From Chrysaora quinquecirrha (taxonomy: Eukaryota > Cnidaria > Scyphozoa > Semaeostomeae > Pelagiidae), in the NCBI GenBank assembly GCA_014526335.1, contig JACTAT010000060.1, forward strand, positions 5,015,160 through 5,079,159: a stretch of 64,000 bases of DNA. Direction: 5' to 3'. Under the pieces are notes generated by a model. The model made no database searches, was not told the DNA's origin, and saw only the letters and a program-made list of their open reading frames with translations. The translations under genes were made by a program, and so were the position numbers. Below, one piece after another: positions 10,180 through 24,300 of the stretch. The stretch's first letter is position 1, and each line of letters begins with the position of its first letter.

Positions 10180-12307
10180 CGCAGACAGAACTTTACATAA
10201 AACTGAGATTCAAGGAAAGTGCAGATACGATCCAGTTCTGCTTGTGTTTTCGCAAAGTGCTCAAAGTCTGCTCGTGTTGTGTCAGTAATCGGTCAGGCAA
10301 AGCAACCTGCTGTTGAGTACAAAGAAAGCGGTCGACTGTTCACAAGAGACAGCAAAAGAAAAGCTGTTTATTTGACCGGGCTCATTAGCCTTTTGTAATT
10401 ATGTGCATTATTGAGTACTGCGCTCGACAAGTGGTTGAAAAACAATGAGAAGATAGGAAACCAAAACAAAACAATAAAATTATTAAATCTGTGCTCTCGT
10501 CTAAGACGAGGACCCCCCACCCAAAACCAGAAAACGCCTGGCTAGGCCATATTCAAGGCGGACAGTCCCTTTCCTGGTTGCTCGCATATTCCAGTAAACA
10601 ACTAAGCAAACTATTTGTTAGTAATTTTATATTGAAAATAAAAAATTACCTGGGTTATACTTTATTAATTTGATATCTTCTCCATCCGTCTGGTGGCTGA
10701 TAGACATGGTGTTAAGACAATCCTCAAAAATTGCTGCTCCAGGTCCAGATGGCCGCAGCTGTGCTGTCTGTCGAAGTCTGTCCTCTCTATCACCCTAAGG
10801 CGTAGGGGCAGGGCGCAAAGGGAGGGATGAGGCTCGGGATGAGGAAAGACCGACGACCACAAAACCAGTCCGCTGCAAGACAAGAATATTAGTAAAATTA
10901 GTATTTTCTGTTTCGCCCAGACGCCCACTCCCAGACCTTTGTGCATCAATCGGGCAGTTTCTGTCGTGGCGAACTTCAAGCGTCAAGGTTGGCTCAACTT
11001 TCAATAAATAGACCCCTCCGAGAGCAGGGTTAAAGCATGGGGGGTCAATTTTTGAAACAGCTTGGCTTTGTTGGAATTGAGTTTGGGGACATGTACATAG
11101 CGCGAATAAGGTACAAGGGTTGTCAACAATACCGTCCCCAAAGCCTTGTGATTCCTGGAGATCGTTGGACAAGTGACGTCGGTGGCACCCCAGATGGGAT
11201 GCCATCCATGTCGTTATCTTGTATCTGACTGCATCCCGTCCCGTCAGGTTGACCAGCGTCCGAAACAAACGAGAGGGCTAATGAGGACAAGCTTTCCTCC
11301 CATACTGGTATAAATTCCAAGAATTGAAAACCAGTAACTGTTATAGCGATCCTTTATTATAAGGAACCATATTTGACAGACAGCAACAAAATACAACAAA
11401 GTAACTTTTCATTCATTTATTCACTTTATTGCAATCCAATTACTTCATATTAATACCAAATTGCATACATATAAGTCTGGCACATGAAAGCTAAGTAAAA
11501 ACCGTTACAGGTAAATTACTATACATCCAGAGATGCAAGTAAAATCACACAGAAACACAAAATAGTTAAAATTGATTTAAATACCACAATTTACCCCGAG
11601 AAAAAATTAGTATTCTCATAATTAGCAGTTAAAATGCATAATTTTAAGCAAACTTCTATGGACACGAGTTTAGAATAGTTTAGGACTTTTAAGGTCTGTT
11701 ACTTCAGCTAATTTTTCCAGTGCACGCAGGGTTGGTTTTCTGGTAGCAGAAATGATTCTACCGTTGTGAAGTACAATCTAACGTCTTGGTACTAAAGAAG
11801 TTTCTTGGATAAACAATAGACATTCCATAGGACATCGATCTCCTTACATATCATAGCTTGGAAGGTGAAATCTTAGTTACATTCTCGGGTCTGCTGAAAC
11901 GAGAAGATAAGGGTGATTGTTTGTATTCAAATGCACCTTTTCAACTTAGAGCTCCGTTTTCAAAATTTACGAAAATTTGTTCGTATAAAAATTTAGACTC
12001 CAGATTCAGATTGAGCACTTCAACTTTTGCTGAAGTCAAAATGCTCCTGTGACGAATTGTTTTAATTTGTTGAAAACGATGCCCTAAGTTGAAAAGGTGT
12101 ATCATTTTACTTCTACTTTTACTAAGAAATGATTTTGTTTATATGAACTAATTTTAGAAAAAATTGACGTACAGTATGAGCTAACAGCATATTGATAATA
12201 TTTGAATGGAAAAGTATTAATTAGCAGTGAAAATTGTGAAAATTAGACTTCTAAATAGTGAAAGTATCAAAATAAGGCAAAAGTTCATAAACTAAATATA
12301 CAGCAAA
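10180..12307. other. Region between the SLC44 start and the KYAT stop
   Basis: No conserved protein is recognised. The stretch 10490-11330 is richer in GC than its surroundings and holds several overlapping open frames with no family resemblance; it may be 5' UTR or promoter DNA of the SLC44 gene or an old transposon. The small foldback at 11931-12102 lies here. The KYAT 3' UTR should begin at 12307 and run left. Confidence 0.5.
11931..12102. mobile_element. 172-bp foldback MITE downstream of KYAT
   Basis: Arms ATGCACCTTTTCAACTTA (11931-11948) and its near-perfect complement (12085-12102) are followed inward by related inverted sequence (CCGTTTTC and GAAAACG). It resembles the larger foldback at 16036-16448 in arm composition (TTCAA, CGTTTTC next to AAAATT). 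Confidence 0.6.
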
Positions 12308-15300
12308 TTACGGATGAAGGTTTTTGAGAATCTTAGCAGCGGCTTCCAATGTTTCATCCTCCTAGAAACAAAAAATACATATTTCATTCATTTCTTTTTG
12401 TTTGAGCAGAGTTGCTTTGCAGAACTGAATATTACCGCGAGTGTCGAAATAAAGGAATTATATGCGCACTTTCATGCTTGTCTCAATAGTACGTTTTCGT
12501 GTCTAACCGACATTATGCAGCGTAATCAAAACATATGGAAAAAATTTGCTCTACTCGTAAGGATAGGACTATTATAACTGTACCTTAATAAAGCAGAAAC
12601 GGATGAAGTTTCTAGCTTTGTCTCTATGCTCGCGTGAATGGAATGGGCTGACTGGAATGGTTGCCAATCCCTGCAAAGAAAGAAAAAATGTTAAAATCGT
12701 TGTGCGATTCAAAAAAGTCTGCTTACTTCAAGTTCTAAAGGAAAAACGATAAACATTCACAGAAGCTGAAAGAAAAGGTATGCTTTGATAATGACATTCA
12801 CATTAAACTAATTATATAGCCGTGCATTAAACGTGTTCCTGCTTAAGTGGCAAAGAGGTAAAGTGCTCGCCAATGAGATGTGATATCTTGAGTTCAAACA
12901 CAGGCCTACCCTGGGCACCAGAGCCGTAGCCGCTGCGCACAGGGGACGAGGAACTGGGAAGGAGATAAACAAGGGAATAGGGAATATGCTCTTGTTCATC
13001 TCCTTCCCAGTTCCTCGTCCTCTGTGCACAGCGGCTACTGCTCTGGTACCCAAGGTAGCACAGGCAGAATCATACCAAAGACTTTAAGATGGTATTCATT
13101 ACCTCACAGCTTTAGGGGTCTTGCTAATTATATTACCATATCCCATTTGTTAGAAACCTATTTTCTAAGTTTGACTTTGCAGTACTGAATGTAGTGTCAA
13201 AATACCTTTTCCTTCAAAAGCCACTTGGAAAAGCGCATGTCATAAGTATCATCAGTTCCATCATCTGGAAACTCTTTCTCTGTAGTAAGTAAAAAAAAAC
13301 AATAAAAATTAATTACTTATTCTACAAGGGGCGTATTTTTTGGCAACCTCCTAATTTTTGCAGATCTTTCAAAATCTGAGAACGGTAGATTTGGCAGGAA
13401 AAAGTTTCCTTTACCAAAAAAGCAAAGCTGCCGAAAACGATAGGCTGATCAGAAAAAAATCGAACTAAACCATTCATTTTTAAAGCGAGAACGAGATTCC
13501 TTGTGATGTCTGCGAAACCTTCCAGCTTCGGGGACAGAAGGTTTTGGAGGCCTGCGAAACCTGCCGTTTTCAGAAGACTGTACCAAAAAAATACGTTTCA
13601 ACGTCTACCGAAAAAAAGACGTCTGCTGAAAACAGAATGTAGCCAAAAAAATACCCCCTAAGTCTAGTTTGAACAAGTCACAAGTTAGAACACAACTTAA
13701 CTAACGAGTACTCAAGCACAATCAAATTTAACCTAACGTTTCGAGCATTAGACTCAGGCCAAATGAGCAAAAATGTTGATCAAACATTTAAGGTTTGCTT
13801 CATAAACAATATCTGACTGTTTGGCCGCGTCACAAAGCAACACTTCACAAGCACGATTGCAATATTTTCGTTGTGAAAAACTAAACATTTTCTGCCTCTA
13901 ACAAGTAAAAATATTCGTTGAGCAATATTTCGCAGTGGAGCCAAATCGTTATTCAGTATGCTTGAGAAGCAAATTCTAGATGTTTGACCAACAATGTTTG
14001 ATCCTTTGCTCAGAGCCTTAGTCCTAGATGCTATAGAAGTACCGTTAAAGTGACTTAGTCCAACCAAGAAGACGACTAGTGAAGTACAAAGAACTAGTAA
14101 CAGAGGGGGTTATCTTAATCGAAATCATCACTTGGAACCGCCAGTTAAGTTAATGTATTGCCTCATGTATAAAGTTTCTGCATAATACAGCGACAGTGCA
14201 CAAGCGCAATAATTAAAATACTATACAAAAAAACTTACTCAGAGGAGAAACATCAGCCATCATGAAATAGCCTCCATCCGGTATGATAGGCACCATACCA
14301 GCTGATTCTATCATCTTGGCGAGCTGATTCCTTTTTGCGTCCAAAGTGCGTACAAGCCATTGCCAGTAGGATTTGGGGGTGCCAAATGTTTTCATTTCAT
14401 GTTCAAAGGCTTGTGCTATGGCTTCCTAGTACAATAAAAAATATATAACTTGGTCATTGTTTGTCACAGACAGACAACAGGCAAACTTCTGCTTCTGTGG
14501 TTGGCTACAATGTCAACAATAGTTAGTCCTCAGGGCCGTTGCAAGGCAAAGCAGGCCCGGGGGGGGGGGCAATGTTAATGAACAGGGCCTTCAGGAGGTT
14601 TTGGGGGGAAGTATTAAGAGAATTTTCAATTTTTTCATGCGCCTTTCCATCCTGGGCCCTGGACCTTCTACCCCACTGGACCCCCCTCAACGATATTTGT
14701 TTTGTTAACTGTGTTTTAAACCAATAGGGACTCAGTGTTGATATGAAAAAAAAAAAAAAAAAAAAAAAAAACAAAAAAAAAAACAAAAAAAAAACAAAAA
14801 AAAAAAATTTTTTATATGAAATTTACAATTGAGCTGATTTGTCTAAATTTGTAACTCTTATGTGTTTTCCTTAATTGCTTTGTAACTGATTTGTATGAAA
14901 GTTGTAATTGATTATTGTAGCTTAAATAAATTGATGCTGATGTTACTTTTAAACTTTAATTTAGCGGCCCAAGCTTAGATAAGCTCTGCTTCTCTTGGGT
15001 CGCGTAGAATACAAGTATTTTTATACTTAAATTTTCTTTTGTAAACTTGTATTTTACAAACAAATTTGAAAAATAGAGCAAATTGTAAAGAGTTGTATTA
15101 GCTTGCTTTTTTCAGATGGGAAACACTCGCATAAAAAGGAAAGGAAAAGCACAGTTCATGGAAGTGAGCGATAGAAGGAACAGATGCCCTATTATCCTCT
15201 GAATAGTGGCCCAAATGTCCAACATCTGCTGCTATTGCCTTTGCTGCTAGATAGCTTATAGCTTAATTGTAAGATAAAGATACAAGATCACGGACAATCA

Positions 15301-18300
15301 GTCAGAAGTCTATATACTATGTGATGATTTAGGGCTGTTGTCATATTTGAGCTGAGAAAACCCACCGATTTCAGTTGCTTTCATTTGGCCGTCTTTCCAC
15401 CGATTTAGAAATTAGTAGGCCTAGACTTTCCAGTCAAAGAACGCTCCTTCAAACAAAAACGCTCCGAATGGTGCAAGGATTCATATTCTTGACTGTGACA
15501 TAATGTGCAGTGATCTTAATAGACTGATAAAGCCAACCTCGTCCCCAGGCCCCAAATCGAAGTTCCTCGAATCTCAACCGTCAAATCGATCTTGGCCCTG
15601 GTACCGGCCACAAAATCTGCCAAAATACTGGCAATTTTGGCCTAGGCATAAAAACAAGATTTAGATTCCGAAAGCAGATATTCTTAGAAAGGAAATGCAA
15701 GATTCTTCATTGATAACTGTAAGGCAAGATACAATATCTCACGTAGCATCATTTTTTGGTTTCATAGATGTTTTTTACATAGTTTTCGGTCTATTTTGGT
15801 GTGAAATTTTCAAGAAACTGTGACGTCACTTAATATATCTATTGTTTGAACAGCCAATCAAATTGCGAATAGACAAGGTGATACCAGGGTCGAATATGGA
15901 CAGCAGAGTTTCACGAGGCCTTTTCACCCTGGGGACGAGGTTGTGATAAATCCATCTCGTAGGAATGGCAAGAGTTCAAGATGAAAACAAATTCAAGTAC
16001 AAAAATGAAATAAACGAACCTGCAGTGGCGATCCATAGACCATTTCAATTAAGGGCCTCGTTTTCAAAAAAATTGAAAATTATGTCATAGAAATTTCGAC
16101 TTCAGATTCCAATTCAGCACCTTCTTTTTAGCGTTGAGCCAAAGTTTTATGCTTCTAGTCCTTAAGATATTGATTTTATAGGTGTTAAAAGTTTGAAATT
16201 CTATAAAGGATTTGACCGTGAAAAATCGCTGGGGGTGAAATTTTACACCCTCAATCATTTTACATGGTCAAATCCCTTATAAATTTTCAAACTTCTAATC
16301 GCTATAGAATCAATATCGTAAGGACTAGAAGCGTAAAAATTTGCCTCAACACTAAAAAGAAGGTGCTGAATTTGAATCTGAAGTCGATATTTCTCTATGA
16401 CGTAATTTTCAATTTTTTGAAAACGAGGCCATCAGTTGAAACGGTCTATTACCAGAAAGTAAACAACAATAGACGATTCCGCAAAAGATGGCATCAGCAA
16501 GTATCTTACCATAATGCAATGCATTTAATACGGAGAAAGATTATTCTCCGTATTCAAATTAGATACTTAACAATAGACTTACAATTACCTTCCTCCCACT
16601 CTTTTGGAAACAGCTTCTAACAACTACAACAACATAGGGCTGTTTTCTCAGAGTGGAGTGGTTGGAGCAGGGGGTTGTGGAGAATTGTGGAGGTTGTATA
16701 TAGAGAATTCACACGTGACATGAGCCTTACCCATTCGAATATGCTCATTGCCATCATACACCATCCATTCGTAGACTTCATCGCTAATGTACAGAACATT
16801 ATGTTTCTTGCAGAGTGAAGCAAGCCATTCCAATTCTGCACGTGTGAACAGCTAAATGCAAAATGAATTTATTTAGTAACTGTGATTTAAAAAACGATGC
16901 TTTTTTGATAAAATTATGTTCTTTAAATCAAATTATTTTTGTCTATAAGGACATGGAAACAGCAGACAAGACACCAAAAAAAACAATCTAGCCTTAGCTT
17001 TTTCCTATAATCTTGCATTCCAGGCCTTCTAAATTTAAAGTTTAGGGTTTTAAGGGAGAGTTTTTGGAGAGCTTCTCCACCTTGTTCTCAACCATCAAAC
17101 ACAATGTCAACTGAATAAGACTTTGCATTAAAAAATAAGCATTGTAGAAGAATGAATGCTCCTTACTTTTCCAGTAGGATTATGAGGCGTGTTGACAATT
17201 ATTGCTTTCGTTTTAGAATTGAAAGCACCTTCTAATTCTTCTTTGTCCAAATAGAGATCAGACGAAGACTTGGCTCCTGGTTTCTGAAAAACAATGGAAC
17301 ATTTTCCCAATTAACTATTTGAAATTATAAAACAATTCACAACATGAACATCCTTAAAAATCAAATAATTGTTTGGATCTACATTAACAGTAAGGGCCTG
17401 GTCCAAGGATTCGAAAATTGTTTGTTAAACACTATCTTCTCAGGCATTTGAAATTTCCTTGTCAAGCTAATGGTTTGAACATTTGGTTATGTTGCAAAAC
17501 ATTGCTTGTCAAACATTTTTTGCTTGAGCCAACCAAAAAATTTATTTGAACTGTTTCAAAAACATTATTTCAAAAACATTGCACAACAAATTTATTTAGC
17601 CTCTTTTTGCTCCTTAAACAACACTTGGTGACATGGCCAAACGATCATACATTACTTGTAAAGCAAATCTTGTATGTTTGACCAACAATATTTGATAGTT
17701 AGACCAGGCATTAATATCCCATATATTGCTTAAACTAAATTACTGAATGAAAATGCTTACAGGATGGGCTAAATTTACACTTAAGCCTTTGTACTTACCG
17801 CATGTAATGGTATGCTAACAGGAGTGCCACCAGCAAGACGAGTCATTGGTGCATAGCAATCAAAGAAGGGCTCAATAAGAATAACCTACAAAAATTTAAA
17901 CATGGCAAAGTAAGATATAAAATACTTAATTCTGTCTACCATACAAGTCTAAGAATGATTCTTTCTAATTACCACCTTTACCATAAATTATTTACAAATC
18001 CTTTTTAAACAAGAGTCTCTGTGTCCACTTATCAAATCTAGACTGTGTCTGTCTGAGCTGCCTCTTTACAGCAACAAAAGTTAGAGCTAATGGATGCAAG
18101 CAATAGCTGAGACTGATATCAAGAGCTTCTCTAGAGCAGAAATTCAGAGGCTTTTTAAGAAGTGAAAGCCCTAAAGACAGAATTTATATAAATCTTAAAC
18201 ACATAAATTGTGTCATTTTCAATTAAACAGTGACTTAAATGTAGTCAACACTTAAACACTTGACATAGGTAGTGCATCCTCCTCTCTTCTTTTATTCTGC

Positions 18301-21300
18301 TCTTGTTGGATGATGGAGCTTATTACGTTAGGCATTACATGATATTAAGGGGGTGTCATGAAAGGCTCGCACATCTGCGATTTGAGATTAAAATTGAAGC
18401 ATAATTTAGATTTCCTCATACAACACAAACCTCATCGCCTTCATTGACCATGGACATCAAGGTGCAGTATAATGCCTCATACGCACCAACCGTTACAAGA
18501 ATCTGCAACAGATGCAAAGAACAATAAAATGTTAAATAATGGTATCACACATACCTCATCACCAGGTCCTATAAAGGCTTGAAATGTGCAGTAAAGGGCA
18601 TGAGAAGCACCAACTGTCACAACTATCTGTAATTTCAAAATTGCAGTCATTTGCCAAAACAAAAGCTTTTTCATCTGACAATTTGCCTAAGTCCTCATTG
18701 TTTGAGTAGTACAAAACTTCAAAATTGCTATGAACAGCAGAAACATTTTCAGGCATACTTAAAAGCTTTTTTCGTCTAACACTCCTCAGAGTAAAACCAC
18801 TGGAAAAGACAGATCTTTGTTTCACTTAGGAGTTTTGGAATCCGTCCACATCAAAAACAAAAGGCCAGTTCTGTGTAGACAGAGAGTTCCTTTTCTCACG
18901 CGGACTCTTGAATTAATTTTATTGATCTTCCTGCTGTATTGGACAAGATGATTGGTGTTTACAACACAATGCCAATTCAGCTGCACTGGCGCATTTCAAT
19001 CTGCTTGATTGGTGCATTTCAATCTGCATCTGGGTATAAATTCCGCCTTTCTTTGGTGTTTTGGTCTGTTTCTGATGTTTACTCTTAGGAGTGTCAGACG
19101 AAAAAGCTTTTAAATATGCCCGAAAATGTTTCTGCTGTTCATTGCAATTTTGATGTTTCATTAATTTTTAAAATTCTTACTTCAGTTGATTTCTGAAGCG
19201 CACCAAATTAATAAGCTTTTGAATTGGAACTTATCTTTTTACTGCAATTTTGATTAGGGTTCTGTGGCAGTTATTCAACTTCCTTTTAATCTCTAGCACT
19301 CAAACAATAAAAATGCAGAGGAATATATCCATTAATCCACAAACATTTCAGATGTTAAACAAATTAGAGTCTGAAAATTTATCATCTGAAATTTTAACCA
19401 TCCATTCCCATCCGAAATTTTTACTAGTCCAAAAATTTCACTGCCATTAAAAATTCAATACAATTAATATGAAATTATAAAACATTGGTTGTTTAACTGG
19501 ATATATGGTTTTTTAATGTTACTTGTGAAAGGTTACTCTGAAAAGGCAGGTATTTCCAAGGCTATCAACAGTAATTCAGAGCCAGATGAAGGATCCATTG
19601 AAAGACCTTGATGGCGATTATGGTGATAACTAATTTGACACAAACACTTGTATTTTGATTAAGAATAATGCATATTTGTCACTGTCCTTTGAATGGAAAA
19701 CTAGACAAAATCAATTTTTTTCTATAATTTGTCGGAGATTATCTCTTTGTCATGTCATGTTGTTTTGTTCAAAATTTGTTCGAAACTGGAAATTTTTATG
19801 TCCGAAATTAATTGTCCAAAAATATAACGCAAAATACACTCGATAGAACAGCCTTGATACAAAAATTTTTCTTTAAAGATGTTTTGACTTACCTCACTTA
19901 GAGCATTGAGTTCTCTATTGTACAGAGGACCATACACATCAGAAATTGCTTTTACAAGTCTTGGATGGCCCTAGAATGCATCAGCACATTTTAATAATTG
20001 GGCCAAAAAGAATCAGTGATCAATTAAATAATGTAATCCAACTTAAAGCCTTCCGGCTATCTCCAAATGAATTTGATTCTAAATTTATCATATATTCTGT
20101 TTTGTTGTTTACACCTGTTGTTTACACCTGAATTTATCTGTTCATGATTGCAAAAAATATATATCAAATAATTACCTGACTTCTTGTATACTGATTCAAA
20201 TGAACAGTGTTTTCTCCTTGGGTGTTATGCAAACCATCTGAGATGCATCTTGGTGTTTCAAAATCGGGCAAACCCTATGCAAAAAAGGTTAACAGTATTT
20301 AGTGTGCTTTTCAGTAAGCTTTATTGCAAGTTCCTGGACTTATCCAACTCATTTAACAATCTTTTCCATGCTTTGTGACATGACTGGGCAAAATTTGAGA
20401 AACAAGCATAACTTGGGCTAACTGGGTCATTTGGTACAAGCTACAGTACAGGCCAGAATTAACTTAACCTTGTTTTCGTACGAATTCGCACTTGCGAATT
20501 CGCACGAATTCGCACGAATTCGTGCGAAAACTTTCGAAATTCGCACATGCGAAAATCGCCAACGAAATTTGATTGCGAATTCGTATTCGAAAACGAATTT
20601 CGTTTGCGAAATCGCTTTCGAAAAAGAGTGTGAGGATTGTGTAAGAATTAACGAATTTCATTGCATTTTGAAATCTTTTACGAAATCAAGATTGAATAAG
20701 ATCGAAGCGTCACACCAAGCAGACTGAAAAACAAATTATAATTCAGTGCGGCATTGGAATGAGGAGACTGAATTTATACGGTAGAACACGATTATTAAAC
20801 GTGTTGTAACGTAACGATTATTAAACGATTGTTGTAACGTAACATAACGACTGTATACTGATACGATTTGCAAGTCGGAGCGATTGAGCTATTGTTTTGG
20901 GTTTGACATATCCAAAACACGGCTAAGTTGTTATTTTCTATCGGAACCTTAATGAACTTCAGTCTGCTTTCCCTTCTTCGATGCCGAAATCATGTTGATA
21001 TTGTAATGGTTTTCTCCCTCATTAAAATCGTGAATTCAACACCTTTAGCAAGTTTGAGTTATCCTAAACCTGTAGGCACGATATTTTTTTGTTTTGTCAA
21101 GTCTTATAACTTGGTTTTCTCTGCTTCATTAGCAAAGGTTACGGTGATTCTAATAGATAAAATCTCCCCCCCCCCCGAATTTTGAACAAGATTATTTTGA
21201 TTTAAAACGGCGTTTAAAACAGGATAAAATTGTAATTCTACATTTCTTTTTTCCATGCCCTTTTTATATAAATTCTTCCGTGTTTTGATATCATTTTGCA

Positions 21301-24300
21301 TAAGATTCTAGAGGCCTTATTTTCGCAAACGATTAGCACTTGAGCACAAGGCATTGCGCAACAAATTCGCAGCGAAATTCGCAAAACAACAAAGCGAAAT
21401 TCGTGCGAAATTCGCAAAGAAAACACCAAATTCGTATTCGAATTCGTATTCGTACGAATTCGCGCGAATTCGCACGAATTCGTACGAATTCGCGCGAATT
21501 CGTACGAAATTCGCATAGGTTAAGTTATTTATGGCCTGTACTGTATACAGTAGGTAAGGTACAAAAGTTAATATAGTAAATTTTAAGACAACAAAGAACA
21601 ACATGATAAATAATCTATGTCTATAAAAAACTTTAATGATACCACGAGGAGAAATCTTTTTAAACAGTAAGTACACTTATAAAGGGTCTCTGGCAGACTA
21701 GTATTATACACGATAGTCACTGCTTGTCAATCATCTATCATGACAATCTCTCCCTTGATATCTATTGGCGCAGCTTTTCCAGAAAGTCCAATCTCTCAAC
21801 TACACCAGGCTACATCAAAGCATTTTCTGTAATGTGCCTTAAAATGCATTGATCAATAATGTAATGCTAAAATGGTATTGAGTTTTGAAAATCACTGATC
21901 TGATTTGTTTTCAAAGTATAAGGCCCCGTTTACAGTTCACATGATATCGGATTTATTTCACATTGGATTACTCTTTATACCAGATAGCCTGAAGAGCTCC
22001 AATTGAATCCGATATGCTACGTATCATCAGATTGAGATTGGGTCTGGAATCCGATACCAAGTGAATCCGGTATCGCCTGATCGGTATTGCTAAATACCTT
22101 TCCAGCATCACATTTCTGGTTTAATTACTCTTGATGCTTAATTCTCTTTGCAGTCAATTGATTTTCCTTATCCCTCAATTTATACTCCAGGGATGGTCAT
22201 AAAAGGTTCTCTTGCAGTATATTCAAAGACACTTGTGCTTCATACAAAAATTCAGAAGACATGATGTAATTTTATCAATTGTTACCTGGCCCAGATTCAC
22301 TGGACTATACTCTCTTACAAGAGCTGCAAACTGTACCCTGAAAAATAAACAATAATATTAGAATAGTCTTTGAGTTGTGCAACACTTCAGGATTGCAAAA
22401 AAAGAGTGTAAAAACATCTTTGGCCATACACATCAGGGTATAAATTCCACCTTATTCAAATGTTTCTGTCTGTTTCTGACATTCATACTCTGAGTGTCCG
22501 ATGAAAAATCTTTTCAAATATAATCTCTAAACACTCTAAACTCTAAACTTTCGTAAAACTTTAAAATGTGTGGGCATTTGAATATGTTACATCTACAGTA
22601 TATTCAATTGTGCGTTCCATTTTCAACTGCTCCCAATTTATTTCCTTTCACCTTGTCTATTCATACACACACAGTTTTTTTATAAGCAACTTCGCTCAGC
22701 CCTAGTTCAATAAGTTGCTTATTTTTTTACCTTTCATGGCCACCTTTAAGTAGTAAAAGTTTCTTAGTAGTTGCTTAAATTTTTAATGTATCTTTTTACC
22801 TTAAGAATGGTATAGAGGCTAGAAAAACAGCACAAAATATAACATTGCACATGAAATGACAGGAATCATTTCTCCCTGCTTATAATGTTACCATTAGAGA
22901 CTTTTTATTGAAAGTTGAATGGAAATACCTCAATGAAATGCCTCACTTAACAAAAAACACTCAATGCAAGTTTTTATGATAAATGAATGGAAATGGCTTC
23001 TATGTTGATCAATCCTCAATTGCTTAAAGTGATATAAATCATGGAAAATTTAAAAAGTTGCTTAGGTTTTTCCCTGTGGTACCATAGGTTGCATAAACTT
23101 TAAGGTCTTCTATATTTTGGTTGCTTATAAGCGGTTGCTTATAAAAAAAACTGTGTAGTCAGCTGTACTGTTACATAACTTCCAGGTATTTTAACACCTT
23201 ATGCCATTCCAAACCCCCTACAACTGGAGAGAGTTCACAAAGTATGACTTCTACTTCTAGAATGTGCAATAAACATACCAGACACTAGGTTCCAAACATT
23301 TCAGTCTATCAGCTGGCGTGATCAAAGGTGTAGGTTTACTTGTTGACTAAAAAAGAACAGTAATTAATTTTGTACGTTAGTTTGTTTATATGCACAACGT
23401 TTTCATTCTTTCAAAACTTTCACTCTTTCAGACTTTGGCCTTGATTCAATAAATTCAGCACAACTTTATTTGAAAAGTTCACAAAGAAGCCTAGGCACTA
23501 ACACTTTCATCACATGCTCCCACCAGAAAGCCCAAAGTAGAATTTGCAAGTTATCCAGAACTTACAATTACAACAATAGCAACATACAGCAATTACTTGA
23601 CCGTGTGCATATTTTATATCAGACAAATTAATACAGTATTGCAAGAGGAAAACTTTTGCAGGGTAGACCACTGCATTGTTGCTAATACCTAATTTCTGGA
23701 ACAAAAGAAGTAGGGCTAAATTCTATTTTTAGCTAAAAAGATCCCAAAAAATATACACATATTTTTTATAAGGAACGAAAAATTTGGCCCAGTACTGAAA
23801 GTTTCTTAAAATTGTCAGATTCTGACTATATTGGTGAATTAATTTTATCTGAATGGTGTTGAAAATCTATTTATCCACCCTATTTGAATGCTTGTGGATT
23901 TCCAATTTGTCTGCATGTCATAAAAATACTTTATTGTAGACGAAACACAGAAAACAAAATCAAATATTTCGCAGATGGAGATAAACAGTTTCTTTGTCAA
24001 AAATTTCTCTAAGTCAGCTTAAATTTTGGCCATTCGAGAGTCTGGATTTCTGATAGAGTTTCTTATGAAAGAATATGGACATCGAGTAGAATTTTTGCAC
24101 CCTAATGCATAAAATCCCCCAAGGTCAAGGTTTCATTATTTCTGATTATGAACTTGTAAACTAAAGAACTTATTTAAATAACTGAAATCTATGGTCCAAA
24201 CTAAAAAGTTTTTAGATAGGATAAAAATCTTGAGATATCTGGAAAGTCTCTGCACATTCGCCAGCACATTGCTAACTTTTAGGGAAGAAACTTTCCAGGG

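Noticed and set aside
10795..11268. A 157-codon minus-strand frame upstream of SLC44 exon 1
   Set aside because: It has no recognisable domain, overlaps other frames of similar length in this GC-richer stretch, and has no supporting splice sites. It is treated as unassigned.
20476..21510. CpG island or promoter in the KYAT intron
   Set aside because: The CpG-rich segments are confined to repeated GAATTCG units inside a TIR-bounded element.
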